From NCBI GenBank assembly GCA_016764915.1, contig JAESQY010000060.1:34094-98093 (forward strand): a DNA stretch of 64,000 nucleotides, written 5' to 3'. The position numbers and the translations under genes were made by a program. The stretch is from Aliivibrio sp. (GTDB taxonomy: Bacteria; Pseudomonadota; Gammaproteobacteria; Enterobacterales; Vibrionaceae). Within the stretch, counting starts at the first letter, position 1, and every line of letters begins with the position of its first letter. Under the pieces are notes generated by a model. It saw nothing but the letters and a program-made list of their open reading frames with translations, made no database searches and was not told the DNA's origin. This document shows positions 9,838 to 18,931 of the stretch, piece by piece.

Positions 9838-9917
9838 TCGCGACTATTACAAATATATTTATCAATATGATTTAATCTGAGTTATTCATATTATGCGTGT
9901 GTTTGTACTAGTCGCGA
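9838..9917 (+). promoter_or_regulatory. Long hairpin in the pnp leader (RNase III-type element)
   Basis: TCGCGACTATTACAAA (9838-9853) pairs with TTTGTACTAGTCGCGA (9902-9917) over 16 positions with one mismatch. The stem continues through A-T and G-T pairs into AATATGA/TCATATT (9864-9870 with 9886-9892) and closes in a loop of about 15 nt. E. coli pnp has a similar leader duplex that RNase III cuts, after which PNPase degrades the leader and represses its own synthesis. The element lies 50-130 nt before the pnp start. The rest of the rpsO-pnp spacer (9652-9966) holds the rpsO terminator and a possible -10 (TATACT at 9748) without a good -35. Confidence 0.7.
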
Positions 9918-9966
9918 TTGGTAAAGTTTTGAATGACTATTTTTGATAATCTCAAAGGAAATTTAC

Positions 9967-12084
9967 GTGAACCCAATCGTAAAAACATTTAAGTACGGTA
10001 ACCACACCGTAACTATAGAAACAGGCGTAATTGCACGCCAAGCAACTGCTGCTGTAATGGTAAGCATGGACGATACTTCAGTCTTCGTATCTGTTGTTGG
10101 TAAAAAAGTGGCAGTAGAAGGTCAAAGCTTCTTTCCATTAACAGTAAACTACCAAGAGCGTACCTACGCCGCTGGTAAAATCCCTGGTGGTTTCTTCAAA
10201 CGTGAAGGTCGCCCTTCTGAAGGCGAAACTCTTATCGCTCGATTGATTGACCGCCCAATCCGCCCACTATTCCCTGATTCATTTAAAAACGAAGTTCAGG
10301 TTATTGCTACTGTGGTTTCTGTTAACCCAGATGTTAACCCAGATATCGTTACTATGATCGGTACTTCTGCTGCATTAGCAATCTCAGGTATTCCGTTCAA
10401 CGGTCCAATCGGTGCTGCTCGTGTTGGTCTTATCAACGGTGAGTTGGTTCTTAACCCAAGCAATACTGAACTAGAAGATAGCAAACTTGATCTTGTTGTT
10501 GCAGGTACTGATGCGGCCGTTCTTATGGTTGAATCTGAAGCTGATGTTCTTTCTGAAGAACAGATGCTTGCAGCGGTTGTATACGGTCACGATCAACAGC
10601 AAACTGTTATCAGTGCGATTAAAGAGTTTGCAGCTGAAGTTGCCACTCCTGCATGGGATTGGGCTGCACCAGTTGAAAACAGTGAGCTTAAAGCTCGTGT
10701 TGCTGAACTGGCTGAAGCACGTCTTGCAGATGCATACCAAATTACTGAAAAAATGGCTCGTTACGACCAAGTTGGCGTGATTAAAAACGAAGCTGTTGCC
10801 ACCTTACTGGCACAAGATGCTGAGCTTAATGAGCGCGAAATTCTTGGAATGCTTGGTTCACTTGAGAAAAATGTTGTTCGTGGCCGTATCATCGCGGGCC
10901 ATCCACGTATTGATGGACGTGAAAAAGACATGGTTCGTGGTCTTGATGTTCGAACTGGCGTTCTACCGCGTACACACGGTTCTGCTCTGTTTACACGTGG
11001 CGAAACTCAAGCAATGGTTGTTGCGACACTTGGTACTCAACGTGACGGTCAGATCATTGACAGCATCATGGGCGAAAAGAAAGATAACTTCCTTCTTCAC
11101 TACAACTTCCCTCCATACTGTGTAGGTGAAACGGGTTTTGTAGGCTCTCCTAAGCGTCGTGAAATTGGTCACGGTAAACTTGCTAAACGCGGCATGCTAG
11201 CAGTAATGCCATCTTTAGAAGAGTTCCCATACACCGTACGTGTTGTATCAGAAATCACAGAATCTAACGGTTCATCTTCAATGGCTTCTGTATGTGGTAC
11301 TTCTCTAGCACTTATGGATGCGGGTGTTCCAATCAAAGCTTCTGTTGCGGGTATTGCGATGGGTCTTGTTAAAGAGGGCGACGACTTTGTTGTTCTTTCT
11401 GACATTCTTGGCGACGAAGATCACCTAGGTGACATGGACTTTAAAGTTGCGGGTACTAGCGAAGGTATCACTGCTCTGCAGATGGATATTAAGATCGAAG
11501 GTATCAACAAAGAGATCATGCAGCTTGCGCTTAACCAAGCTAAAGGTGCACGTTTGCATATCCTTGAAACGATGGATCAAGCAATCAGCACTCACCGTGA
11601 AGAGATCTCTAAGTACGCTCCACGTATCCATACGATTAAAATCAGTACTGATAAAATCAAAGATGTTATCGGTAAAGGTGGCGCTGTTATCCGAGCTCTT
11701 ACTGAAGAGACGGGAACTACCATCGAAATTGATGACGACGGTACTGTAAAAGTTGCTGCTACTGATGGCGAAAAAGCGAAAGAAGCAATTCGTCGTATCG
11801 AAGAGCTAACTGCTGAAGTGATTGTTGGTAAAATCTACCCGGGTAAAGTAATGCGTATCGTTGATTTTGGTGCGTTCGTTACGGTTCTTGGACCTAAAGA
11901 AGGTTTAGTACACATATCTCAAATTGCTGATGAGCGTATTGAGAAAGTGGCTGATCACTTGACTGTTGGTCAGGAAGTGAATACCAAGGTACTTGAAATC
12001 GACCGTCAAGGCCGTATTCGTCTAAGTATTAAAGAAGCTAATGCAGAACTAAACGGTTCAAAAACTGAAGAGAAAAGCGAATAA
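9967..12084 (+). CDS. pnp: Polyribonucleotide nucleotidyltransferase (PNPase)
   Basis: Phosphorolytic 3'-5' exoribonuclease and member of the RNA degradosome. Two RNase PH domains (about 1-230 and 320-540) flank an alpha-helical domain, followed by a KH domain ([18 protein letters not shown]) and an S1 domain ([28 protein letters not shown]). I chose GTG 9967: it gives the family start [10 protein letters not shown], a length of 705 residues, and has AAGGAA 6 bp upstream. A TTG at 9943 would add eight residues that run through that ribosome binding site. It is likely autoregulated through the leader hairpin. Confidence 0.96.
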   Translation: MNPIVKTFKYGNHTVTIETGVIARQATAAVMVSMDDTSVFVSVVGKKVAVEGQSFFPLTVNYQERTYAAGKIPGGFFKREGRPSEGETLIARLIDRPIRPLFPDSFKNEVQVIATVVSVNPDVNPDIVTMIGTSAALAISGIPFNGPIGAARVGLINGELVLNPSNTELEDSKLDLVVAGTDAAVLMVESEADVLSEEQMLAAVVYGHDQQQTVISAIKEFAAEVATPAWDWAAPVENSELKARVAELAEARLADAYQITEKMARYDQVGVIKNEAVATLLAQDAELNEREILGMLGSLEKNVVRGRIIAGHPRIDGREKDMVRGLDVRTGVLPRTHGSALFTRGETQAMVVATLGTQRDGQIIDSIMGEKKDNFLLHYNFPPYCVGETGFVGSPKRREIGHGKLAKRGMLAVMPSLEEFPYTVRVVSEITESNGSSSMASVCGTSLALMDAGVPIKASVAGIAMGLVKEGDDFVVLSDILGDEDHLGDMDFKVAGTSEGITALQMDIKIEGINKEIMQLALNQAKGARLHILETMDQAISTHREEISKYAPRIHTIKISTDKIKDVIGKGGAVIRALTEETGTTIEIDDDGTVKVAATDGEKAKEAIRRIEELTAEVIVGKIYPGKVMRIVDFGAFVTVLGPKEGLVHISQIADERIEKVADHLTVGQEVNTKVLEIDRQGRIRLSIKEANAELNGSKTEEKSE

Positions 12085-12124
12085 AGCCTTGCGGCTAACG
12101 CGTTTCAGTTAAAAGCATGATATA

Positions 12125-12150
12125 AAGGGAGCAGAAATGCTCCCTTTTTT
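12125..12150 (+). terminator. pnp terminator
   Basis: AAGGGAGC and GCTCCCTT form an 8-bp stem with loop AGAAAT, followed by a T run, in the 90-bp gap between pnp and nlpI. Confidence 0.85.
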
Positions 12151-12174
12151 GTCTTTGTTTTATGGAGAATAATT

Positions 12175-13089
12175 TTGCCAAAATGGTTTCGACTGGTATG
12201 GATCAGTTCTGCACTGCTATTAACCGCTTGCGCTACAACATCTGATAAAAATGATTGGGTCTATCCTCCAATGGCGGTTCCTTTGCAAGCAAATATTCAG
12301 CAGGAGATTTCGTTAGCACGTATCGAACAGATTTTAGCTCAAGCAGATTTGAAAAATGAAATGCGTGCCAAACTACTGTATGAGCGCGGTCTTATTCACG
12401 ACAGTGTTGGCCTAAGAGATCTTGCTCGTTTAGACTTTTCTCAATCGCTTAATATCAAACCCGATCAGTCTGATGTTTATAATGTGTTAGGGGTTTATTA
12501 TACTCAAAACCGTGAGTTTGATTTAGCTTACGCCGCTTTTGATTCGGCGCTTGAGCTTGCTGATGATAATCAATATGCTCAGCGAAATTTAGGTATTGCA
12601 CTCTATTATGGGCAGCGCTACGAAATGGCCAAGAGTGAGTTATCAGAACATTACGCCGACGAACCACAAGACCCTTACCGCGCAATTTGGCTCTATCTGG
12701 TCGAAGCTGAGCTCACACCGGAAAAGGCAAAACAGAACTTAGAAGCAAATTTAGTGAACCGAACAGACAATTGGGGCTGGAAAATTGTTGATATGTACTT
12801 GAATCAGGTCTCTGACAAGCAGTTCTTTGAAGATATCTTGAAGGATACCCGCAATAATGTGCTATTAGCGGAGAGATTAACTGAGGCGTATTTTTACTTA
12901 GGCAAACGCTATCAACTACAAGGTGATTACTCAAACGCGATCTCATTGTACAAACTGGCCATGTCAAACAACGTATATGAGTATGTCGAGCACCGCTATT
13001 CGTTATTAGAGTTAGGTAATATTTTCACTAAAATTAGACAGCAGCGTGAAGTGTTGCTCAAACAATCTGAGACCGTGCCACAATCTTAA
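12175..13089 (+). CDS. nlpI: Lipoprotein NlpI (TPR protein)
   Basis: Outer-membrane-anchored TPR adaptor that in E. coli works with the protease Prc on the hydrolase MepS. The N-terminus has a lipoprotein signal ending in a lipobox LLTAC, then tetratricopeptide repeats (LLYERGLIHDSVGLRDLARLDFSQSL, VYNVLGVYYTQNREFDLAYAAFDSALEL, FYLGKRYQLQGDYSNAISLYKLAM). The 304 residues align along the E. coli protein (294). The start is TTG with GGAGA upstream; no in-frame ATG gives the signal peptide. The position after pnp matches E. coli. Confidence 0.93.
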   Translation: MPKWFRLVWISSALLLTACATTSDKNDWVYPPMAVPLQANIQQEISLARIEQILAQADLKNEMRAKLLYERGLIHDSVGLRDLARLDFSQSLNIKPDQSDVYNVLGVYYTQNREFDLAYAAFDSALELADDNQYAQRNLGIALYYGQRYEMAKSELSEHYADEPQDPYRAIWLYLVEAELTPEKAKQNLEANLVNRTDNWGWKIVDMYLNQVSDKQFFEDILKDTRNNVLLAERLTEAYFYLGKRYQLQGDYSNAISLYKLAMSNNVYEYVEHRYSLLELGNIFTKIRQQREVLLKQSETVPQS

Positions 13090-13106
13090 ATACCATGTAA
13101 TCAAAG

Positions 13107-13148
13107 GCCATTGAGCACACTAATCGAAGTATTTCTCAATGGCTTTTT
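13107..13148 (+). terminator. Terminator between nlpI and ubiV
   Basis: GCCATTGAG and CTCAATGGC form a 9-bp stem with a 19-nt loop, followed by five T. The stem is preceded by AAA on the plus strand, so it may weakly serve the converging ubiV transcript as well. Confidence 0.75.
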
Positions 13149-13151
13149 GTT

Positions 13152-14030
13152 TTATTGATTAATGTCTAATCCTGCAATATTGTGCCAATAACCGTTACAC
13201 TGCTTGCTCTCTTTTAAATTGTAGCGACTCCCTCCCTGCTCATTACCTCTAAACTTATCTAACTCAGAAAAGGTTTCAACACTTAATGGACTAAGGCGAA
13301 CGACATCAACTAACTCTTTCATCATGGGCAGATCGTTAATCAAGTTATAACATGAACCTGATTGTGTCTGTATGCCATTCAATGTAAAAATTGGCTGTCC
13401 CTCTTGGCTGTCTACTTGAAGGCCATTAGGGTACTTAATACAGCAGGTTTCACATTCGTCCTTTGCTCTATTTTCGGCTCGGGCAGTAAAGCAACGTGCT
13501 GAAACAGCCAGTGGAAGGTAACCATAACTGAACACTTCAATTTCAAATTTATTGCTGATATTAAGCAACTCCATCTGCCGAGTAACTTTGATTAACCAAT
13601 CACGAGATAACTCAACCGGCATACACCAGCGAGTCATCCCTTGTTTTAAAAATAGTTGCAAAGTTTGAGCGTTATAGACATTAACGGATGGGCCAACAAC
13701 AAAGGGGAGTGATTTCTCAGATGCCAATTGAATGGCTGAAACATCATTAGCTTCAATAATGAAATTACCATTATCAATTAACTTCTTCATCACGGTTATT
13801 TCACTCGGTGCTTCGAGTAGGGCCATGGTTGATAAGACCACTTGTTTGCCACTGGATGAAATCTCTTTAGCAATACTTATCCACTGTGAAGCTTTGATTT
13901 CACGCCTTTTTGAGCACACACTTTCACCCAGATAAATAATATCTGCCGAGCTCTCTTGAGCTTGTTGATAGAAGGATTCAACTTTCTGTTTCGACCAAAA
14001 ATAGAGCAGAGGTCCTAATGCATATTTCAT
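13152..14030 (-). CDS. ubiV: UbiV, O2-independent ubiquinone biosynthesis protein (U32 family)
   Basis: Partner of UbiU in the anaerobic hydroxylation steps of ubiquinone synthesis, a heterodimer in which each subunit carries a [4Fe-4S] cluster (known for E. coli YhbV/YhbU). The 292-residue protein is a U32 peptidase-like protein with YLGESVCSKRRE near the N-terminus and the cysteine cluster SARCFTARAENRAKDECETC, which fits the four-cysteine cluster ligand set. It lies 15 bp downstream of ubiU on the same strand and is cotranscribed with it. The protease label often given to the family is misleading here. Confidence 0.93.
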   Translation of the reverse strand: MKYALGPLLYFWSKQKVESFYQQAQESSADIIYLGESVCSKRREIKASQWISIAKEISSSGKQVVLSTMALLEAPSEITVMKKLIDNGNFIIEANDVSAIQLASEKSLPFVVGPSVNVYNAQTLQLFLKQGMTRWCMPVELSRDWLIKVTRQMELLNISNKFEIEVFSYGYLPLAVSARCFTARAENRAKDECETCCIKYPNGLQVDSQEGQPIFTLNGIQTQSGSCYNLINDLPMMKELVDVVRLSPLSVETFSELDKFRGNEQGGSRYNLKESKQCNGYWHNIAGLDINQ

Positions 14031-14045
14031 AACGTTTCTCTATCC

Positions 14046-15047
14046 TTATTGCCAATTACGATGATAAGCGCCAAGGGTGGTTTGTGACCCTTCTGAAACC
14101 TTCTCTAAACAACTATCCCATGCAGGTTGTACCGTATATGCATTAGGGTCAGATAAGTAGTGGTCGATGGCTGCGCGCCAAGTCGTGGTAACTTGCTCTA
14201 CATATGCAGGACTACGCTGTCGACCTTCAATTTTCACTGAGGCAACCTTCGCTGCAAAAAGCTGAGGTAATATTGAAAGCGTGTTAAGGCTTGTCGGTTC
14301 TTCAAGAGCGTGGAAACGCTGACCTTCAACGTCAAAGCGACCTTTACATAGGGTTGGGTATCCTGCGTTCTCACCTGGGGCATGTTTATCGATGAGAATA
14401 TTATTAAGTCGAGACTCCAGTCCTGATTCAGTCTCTTGCCAACGAACGTACTTAGCTGGAGAGCATGCCCCAACCGTATTCGGTGATTCACCTGTCATAT
14501 AAGAGGATAAATAGCAACGTCCCTCAGCCATAATACATAAGCTGCCAAAAGCAAAGACTTCTAATTGAACATCGGAGCATATGTTTCTAGATAGTTGTTT
14601 GACTTGGTGAATTGAAAGTACTCTTGGCAGTACTACACGCTTGATATTAAAATTGTTTTTATAAAAGTCTATCGCAGCGACATTAGTGGCAGAGGCTTGT
14701 ACTGATAGGTGAAGTTCCAGTTCAGGGTAGTGAGTGCAGGCATAGTCAAGTACGGCAATATCAGAGATGATTAGTGCATCGACACCTATATCCGCGGCAC
14801 GGTCAACAGCCTGAGTCCAGCGATCAAAGCCATCTGGGTGAGCAAATGTATTGAGTGCTACGTGGATTTTTTTTTGATGGTCGTGCACATATTGAACGGC
14901 TTTGTCTAACTTCTTTCCAGCGAAATTAAGACCAGCAAAGTGGCGTGCATTTGTATCATCTTTAAAACCGATGTAAACAGCATCAGCACCGCAATCTATG
15001 GCAGTTTTTAAAGCAGGTAGATTACCTGCGGGACAAAGAAGTTCCAT
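14046..15047 (-). CDS. ubiU: UbiU, O2-independent ubiquinone biosynthesis protein (U32 family)
   Basis: Works with UbiV and UbiT to make ubiquinone without oxygen. The 333-residue protein aligns end to end with E. coli YhbU: MELLCPAGNLPALK, GLNFAGKKLDKAVQ, LSVQASATN, VVLPRVLSIHQVKQL and the C-terminal TTLGAYHRNWQ. Cluster cysteines are visible at 171, 178 and 195 (LCIMAEGRCYL, GACSPAK) and in YPTLCKGRF. It is first in a ubiU-ubiV operon. In E. coli ubiT diverges directly from ubiUV; here a GGDEF-EAL gene lies between. Confidence 0.94.
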   Translation of the reverse strand: MELLCPAGNLPALKTAIDCGADAVYIGFKDDTNARHFAGLNFAGKKLDKAVQYVHDHQKKIHVALNTFAHPDGFDRWTQAVDRAADIGVDALIISDIAVLDYACTHYPELELHLSVQASATNVAAIDFYKNNFNIKRVVLPRVLSIHQVKQLSRNICSDVQLEVFAFGSLCIMAEGRCYLSSYMTGESPNTVGACSPAKYVRWQETESGLESRLNNILIDKHAPGENAGYPTLCKGRFDVEGQRFHALEEPTSLNTLSILPQLFAAKVASVKIEGRQRSPAYVEQVTTTWRAAIDHYLSDPNAYTVQPAWDSCLEKVSEGSQTTLGAYHRNWQ

Positions 15048-15158
15048 ATTAATGCCTTGGCAGAATAAAATGTTTAATAGGCGATATTAAAAAACTTCAA
15101 GCGAGTATGAATTGATTTAAGGCAGGTTTATGGCAAATGTAGTAAGGATTTTCCCATT

Positions 15159-17207
15159 CTATTTATGACCTCTTAATTTTCGGCGGCTACTTTCAGTAAA
15201 GATCGCTTCAATTTCCTCTTTAGGTTGAGGTTTATAGAAGTGAAAACCTTGAATGGTATCGCAATTTAAATTGGACAGTAGTGTTGCTTGCTGTCTTGTT
15301 TCTACTCCTTCAGCAACGACCTGCATAGAGAGTGTTTTGCCAAGGTTTATAATGTTTTCAATGATAGCGATCTGTTTGGGTAGCGTATCGATCTCCATAA
15401 TGAACTTTCTATCAATTTTAATTTCATCCAGAGGGAATCTAGCAAGATATGACAGGGAAGAGTAACCAGTACCAAAGTCATCAATAGAGAGTGCAAAGCC
15501 CAGTTTTTTAATCGCATTTAACATCTGAATAGTATGAACACTATCACTCATCACCGCACTTTCCGTTAATTCAAACGTTATTAAAGCGGGATCAACACCG
15601 GTAGAAGTAAGGAGCTTTGCCATATACTCAATTAAGTGAGGACTGCCAAATTGTTGTGGTGACAGGTTAATTGCAATACGCCCTGGGATAATACCTTGGA
15701 GCGACCAGCGGTTTACCGTTGTGAACACTTCACGCATAACCACTTTGCCAACCTGCTCAATCATGCCTGATGATTCAGCTACCGGAATGAATTGTGCTGG
15801 ACTAATGTAGCCTTCAACAGGGTGCTTCCAACGCACTAAAGCTTCTGCTCCGTTAATCGTGAAATTTCGAGCATTAACTTTAGGCTGGTACCAGACTTCT
15901 AAGCCTTTATTTTGCAGTGCTTTTTGCAACTCAATTTCTAACCAAAGTCTCATTCGTGCTTTTTTATTCATTTGATCATCAAAATGAATCATACGATTTC
16001 GACCTCTCTCTTTAGCTTCATACATTGCGGTATCAGCATTTTGGAGAAGTATACGAGCATCACTGCCATCACCCGGAAAATTGACACTGCCAATCGAGCA
16101 AGCAAGGCGTTTTGAGAAGTGATGTAGATCAAAGGGTTGGTTAATCAATTCGATGATTTGTTTCGATAATGTTTGAGAAACTTGTTCGTTTTCAGGGTCA
16201 GGAGAGATAATCGCAAACTCATCACCACTCAAGTGGCCTAATGTCGCCTCTTTGGGAAGTAATCTACGTAATCGGTTTGAGATATCTTTAAGGACTTTAT
16301 CACCCACATGGTGACCTAATGAATCATTGATATTTTTGAAGTTATCAATGTCAAGATAGAGCATAACAAATGGGATATCATTTTGGATATGATGCTCAAT
16401 ACGATGACTAAATCCTTGACGGTTATAAAGGCCAGTCAAAGGGTCAAGCATGACAAATTGTTCAGTGTTGTTACTAGGGAGGTTTTTTTTGACCATTTCT
16501 GAAATGAGTACAATTTTTGCATTTGAACCGAGTACGTGCGTATTTTCGGCTGTTAACTTAATGCGCCTTTTCGCAAGACATTTAGGTCCAGTGATACAAT
16601 AGAGCTCTTCATTTTCACTGAGATCTCTAATACGCTTACCTAGGGGCTGGTTGCTATTTTCATCAATGAGCAACGTATGTAACTCTTCACCAATAATTTC
16701 ATTGGCACTTTTAAATCCTAACAATTCCGCAGAGGCAGGGTTGGCAGATAAGATGATATCTTCTTCAAGTAAAAAAAGGCCATCGGTTAATAGTTTACTT
16801 AGTTTTAAAAATTTATTTTCGGATTCGTTGAGCGAGTTGAGTAACGTTTGCTGTTCAGATATATCGATGGCATGAAAAAGAACACCATCAATATCATTAT
16901 TTTTAGTTAATGGGGTGATATTGAAGTGCAAGCTGGTTTCAAATTTTCGGCCTTCAATATTCACTTCTGCCTCGATGCTTTCCCCTTTGAAAGCACGATC
17001 ATAGAACTCTTTTAATACGTTATAGTAGTTGTCACCTAAGATATCTCGATCACATTTACCTATCAGTTCATCTTTGCTCAATCCACTAACGTCTGAATAC
17101 CGATTGTTAACGACTACATAATTGTGATTTTTGTCTATGACAGCAAAGAACGACGGGTTATTGTCTGTAAGAATTGAAAACCAATGCTGTAACTGCTTTG
17201 TCGGCAT
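15159..17207 (-). CDS. rocS: RocS-like PAS-PAS-GGDEF-EAL cyclic-di-GMP protein
   Basis: 682 residues with two PAS domains (about 10-115 and 130-230), a GGDEF domain (about 250-415) and an EAL domain (about 430-670); no membrane segment is seen, so it is probably cytosolic. The GGDEF signature reads SGDEF (first Gly replaced by Ser) but LDPLTGLYNRQGF and YLDIDNFKNIND are intact. The EAL domain keeps EALVRWKHP, NLSPQQF, ELTES, IDDFGTGYSSLSYL and DEIKIDRKFI, so phosphodiesterase activity is likely. Gene position equals that of V. cholerae rocS, known to affect rugosity and motility. The PAS ligand is unknown. It ends 111 bp before the ubiU start on the same strand. Confidence 0.85.
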   Translation of the reverse strand: MPTKQLQHWFSILTDNNPSFFAVIDKNHNYVVVNNRYSDVSGLSKDELIGKCDRDILGDNYYNVLKEFYDRAFKGESIEAEVNIEGRKFETSLHFNITPLTKNNDIDGVLFHAIDISEQQTLLNSLNESENKFLKLSKLLTDGLFLLEEDIILSANPASAELLGFKSANEIIGEELHTLLIDENSNQPLGKRIRDLSENEELYCITGPKCLAKRRIKLTAENTHVLGSNAKIVLISEMVKKNLPSNNTEQFVMLDPLTGLYNRQGFSHRIEHHIQNDIPFVMLYLDIDNFKNINDSLGHHVGDKVLKDISNRLRRLLPKEATLGHLSGDEFAIISPDPENEQVSQTLSKQIIELINQPFDLHHFSKRLACSIGSVNFPGDGSDARILLQNADTAMYEAKERGRNRMIHFDDQMNKKARMRLWLEIELQKALQNKGLEVWYQPKVNARNFTINGAEALVRWKHPVEGYISPAQFIPVAESSGMIEQVGKVVMREVFTTVNRWSLQGIIPGRIAINLSPQQFGSPHLIEYMAKLLTSTGVDPALITFELTESAVMSDSVHTIQMLNAIKKLGFALSIDDFGTGYSSLSYLARFPLDEIKIDRKFIMEIDTLPKQIAIIENIINLGKTLSMQVVAEGVETRQQATLLSNLNCDTIQGFHFYKPQPKEEIEAIFTESSRRKLRGHK

Positions 17208-17359
17208 TTAATATATCACCATAATTTAACGCATTGATTTGGTGCGCGTAAGACCTATAGATAACTATAACAGTAAAAATTGATTATGTAACAGTTGAGT
17301 GGTTTTTGTTAATTCAAAAATGTCATTTTTTGATGCAAAGCATGCACTCGTTATAACAA

Positions 17360-17373
17360 TTCATTATAATCAA
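17360..17373 (+). promoter_or_regulatory. Candidate FNR-type site upstream of ubiT
   Basis: TTCAT-TATA-ATCAA matches the FNR consensus TTGAT-N4-ATCAA at 9 of 10 positions and lies about 40 bp before the ubiT start. Anaerobic induction of ubiT by FNR would make biological sense. Single short matches arise by chance in AT-rich spacers, so this is tentative. Confidence 0.4.
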
Positions 17374-17411
17374 AAAAACAACAACGTTGAATAATCAAGC
17401 GGAAGAGTACA

Positions 17412-17933
17412 GTGATAAACAAATTAAAAATGCAATTAGTACACAATGCACCGCCATTTTTGAGATCTGCTGTCCAATTTTTGCCTTCCACGCTGCAAAA
17501 TAGGGCACTATTTGAGGCATTAAAACAGGTTTTCAAAGAAGCTCTTGAAGATGGAGACTTTGAGTTTCTTGAGCAACGCTGGTTGAAAATATCTGTGCTT
17601 GATTTACACCTGCACTGGTATATCAGTTATCAGAATGAACAACTTATTGTATCGAATATGAGTGTTGTTGAGGATGTGAGTTTCAGTGGCAATCTTAATG
17701 ACCTGATTTTAATTGCTGGACGAAAAGAAGACCCAGATAGTCTGTTCTTTAAGCGTCGCTTGAAAATAGAGGGCGATACAGAATTAGGATTAGAAGTGAA
17801 AAACTTAATGGACAGTGTTGATCTTGATGCATTGCCAAAACCCATGCTGATAGCACTCAATCATTTAGCGACATTCATTCAACAAAATATTGACATGAAT
17901 GAAGAGAAAGGGACGCAACAACATGCTTTTTAG
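17412..17933 (+). CDS. ubiT: UbiT, SCP2-type accessory factor for anaerobic ubiquinone synthesis
   Basis: SCP2 lipid-binding protein that, with UbiU and UbiV, supports O2-independent ubiquinone synthesis. The 173-residue protein matches E. coli YhbT along its length (MINKLKMQLVHNAPPFL, EFLEQRWLKI, GRKEDPDSLFFKRRL, IEGDTELGLEVKNLMD). The start codon is GTG, with GGAAGAG a few bases upstream. It overlaps the next GNAT gene by 11 bp. The FNR-like box upstream fits anaerobic control. Confidence 0.92.
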   Translation: MINKLKMQLVHNAPPFLRSAVQFLPSTLQNRALFEALKQVFKEALEDGDFEFLEQRWLKISVLDLHLHWYISYQNEQLIVSNMSVVEDVSFSGNLNDLILIAGRKEDPDSLFFKRRLKIEGDTELGLEVKNLMDSVDLDALPKPMLIALNHLATFIQQNIDMNEEKGTQQHAF

Positions 17934-18426
17934 AACAGAAGCTCCAGCTGATATTTTAATCGTAGACCAGTTATTAAAAAGCACATTTCCAAGTGACGCA
18001 GAAGCCAAACTGGTCATGACGTTAAGAGAAAATGGTAATCAAACATTAGGAATTATCGCTTGCACCGATGAAGGTGAAGTCGTTGCTCATGCTCTTTTTA
18101 GCCCTGTTACTGTTGAGGGGGTGGATTCTGGCTGGCAAGGGTTAGCTCCCGTTTCAGTAAAGGAGCAGTATCGAAATCAAGGGGTAGCAAAACAACTTAT
18201 TGAAGAGGGGATCACCATCCTTTCTGAACTCGGTTATCCTGTTTGTGTTGTGTTAGGGGATCCGGCTTATTATCAAAGACTTGGTTTTGAAGCGGCTCTC
18301 AAGCATAACCTTCATTGTCAATGGCCTAATACTGAAGATGCATTTATGGTTAAGAGTTACTCACCAGAGTTTCTTGAAGAAAAAAGTGGTTTAGTGAGTT
18401 ATTGCGCTGAGTTTGATGCGCTTTAG
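17923..18426 (+). CDS. yhbS: GNAT-family N-acetyltransferase, YhbS-like
   Basis: 167 residues with a GNAT acetyl-CoA fold: PSDAEAKLVMTLRENG, VAHALFSPV, then the pyrophosphate loop region VKEQYRNQGVAKQLIEEG and VVLGDPAYYQRLGFEAA. It aligns with E. coli YhbS, which also neighbours yhbT. I chose ATG 17923 (MLFRTEAP) because it matches the family start; an ATG at 17899 would add eight residues inside ubiT. The substrate is not known from sequence. Confidence 0.88.
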   Translation: MLFRTEAPADILIVDQLLKSTFPSDAEAKLVMTLRENGNQTLGIIACTDEGEVVAHALFSPVTVEGVDSGWQGLAPVSVKEQYRNQGVAKQLIEEGITILSELGYPVCVVLGDPAYYQRLGFEAALKHNLHCQWPNTEDAFMVKSYSPEFLEEKSGLVSYCAEFDAL

Positions 18427-18532
18427 ATGGTATCAATATGCCAAGATGTCTTGGCATTTATTCCAGTAAGCTGAAAGTGAAAATGTTACTATTACCACTA
18501 TTATAGAGATTGAAATAAAAGGTCAGCTCATC

Positions 18533-18931
18533 ATGCAGCGAGATTTGCAGTATCTACATGAGATGGGCATTACTGCTTGGCAGATTAAAGAATCAACTGT
18601 CTTTCCTGAATATCGTCAAAATCTGATCTCATTACCAGAGAGTTGCAAGCTGCTTTTTGTTGCGGATCAGAACCCACAGCAGCATGACGCGTGGTTGTTT
18701 GGTAAAGTTCTAGTAAGTATGAAATTAAAATCAGAAGATGCCTTTTTCCTTCCTGTTGATGCACTTGAGCAGCTATCTGAACATCAATTAACCTGGTGTT
18801 GGTTTGCTGGTGTGCCATCAACGCAACTTACTGGAGTGCAAACTCTATCGTCAATTTCCTTGTCCGAAATGAGAGGGAATACTGCTTCTCGTCGACACTT
18901 ATGGCAGCAAATTTGTGCTTATGAACGTTAA
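18533..18931 (+). CDS. holD: DNA polymerase III subunit psi
   Basis: 132 residues. Psi links the clamp loader to single-stranded DNA-binding protein through chi. Similarity to E. coli HolD is clearest at the N-terminus (RDLQYLHEMGITAWQIK) and in LLFVADQNPQ and the C-terminal RRHLWQQICAYE. It overlaps rimI by 11 bp; holD-rimI is a conserved pair in enterics and vibrios, which supports the call for this fast-evolving protein. Confidence 0.88.
   Translation: MQRDLQYLHEMGITAWQIKESTVFPEYRQNLISLPESCKLLFVADQNPQQHDAWLFGKVLVSMKLKSEDAFFLPVDALEQLSEHQLTWCWFAGVPSTQLTGVQTLSSISLSEMRGNTASRRHLWQQICAYER

Noticed and set aside
13152..15047. Collagenase-like U32 proteases
   Set aside because: The pair matches E. 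coli YhbV/YhbU along the whole length, including cluster cysteines, so the UbiV/UbiU role is preferred.
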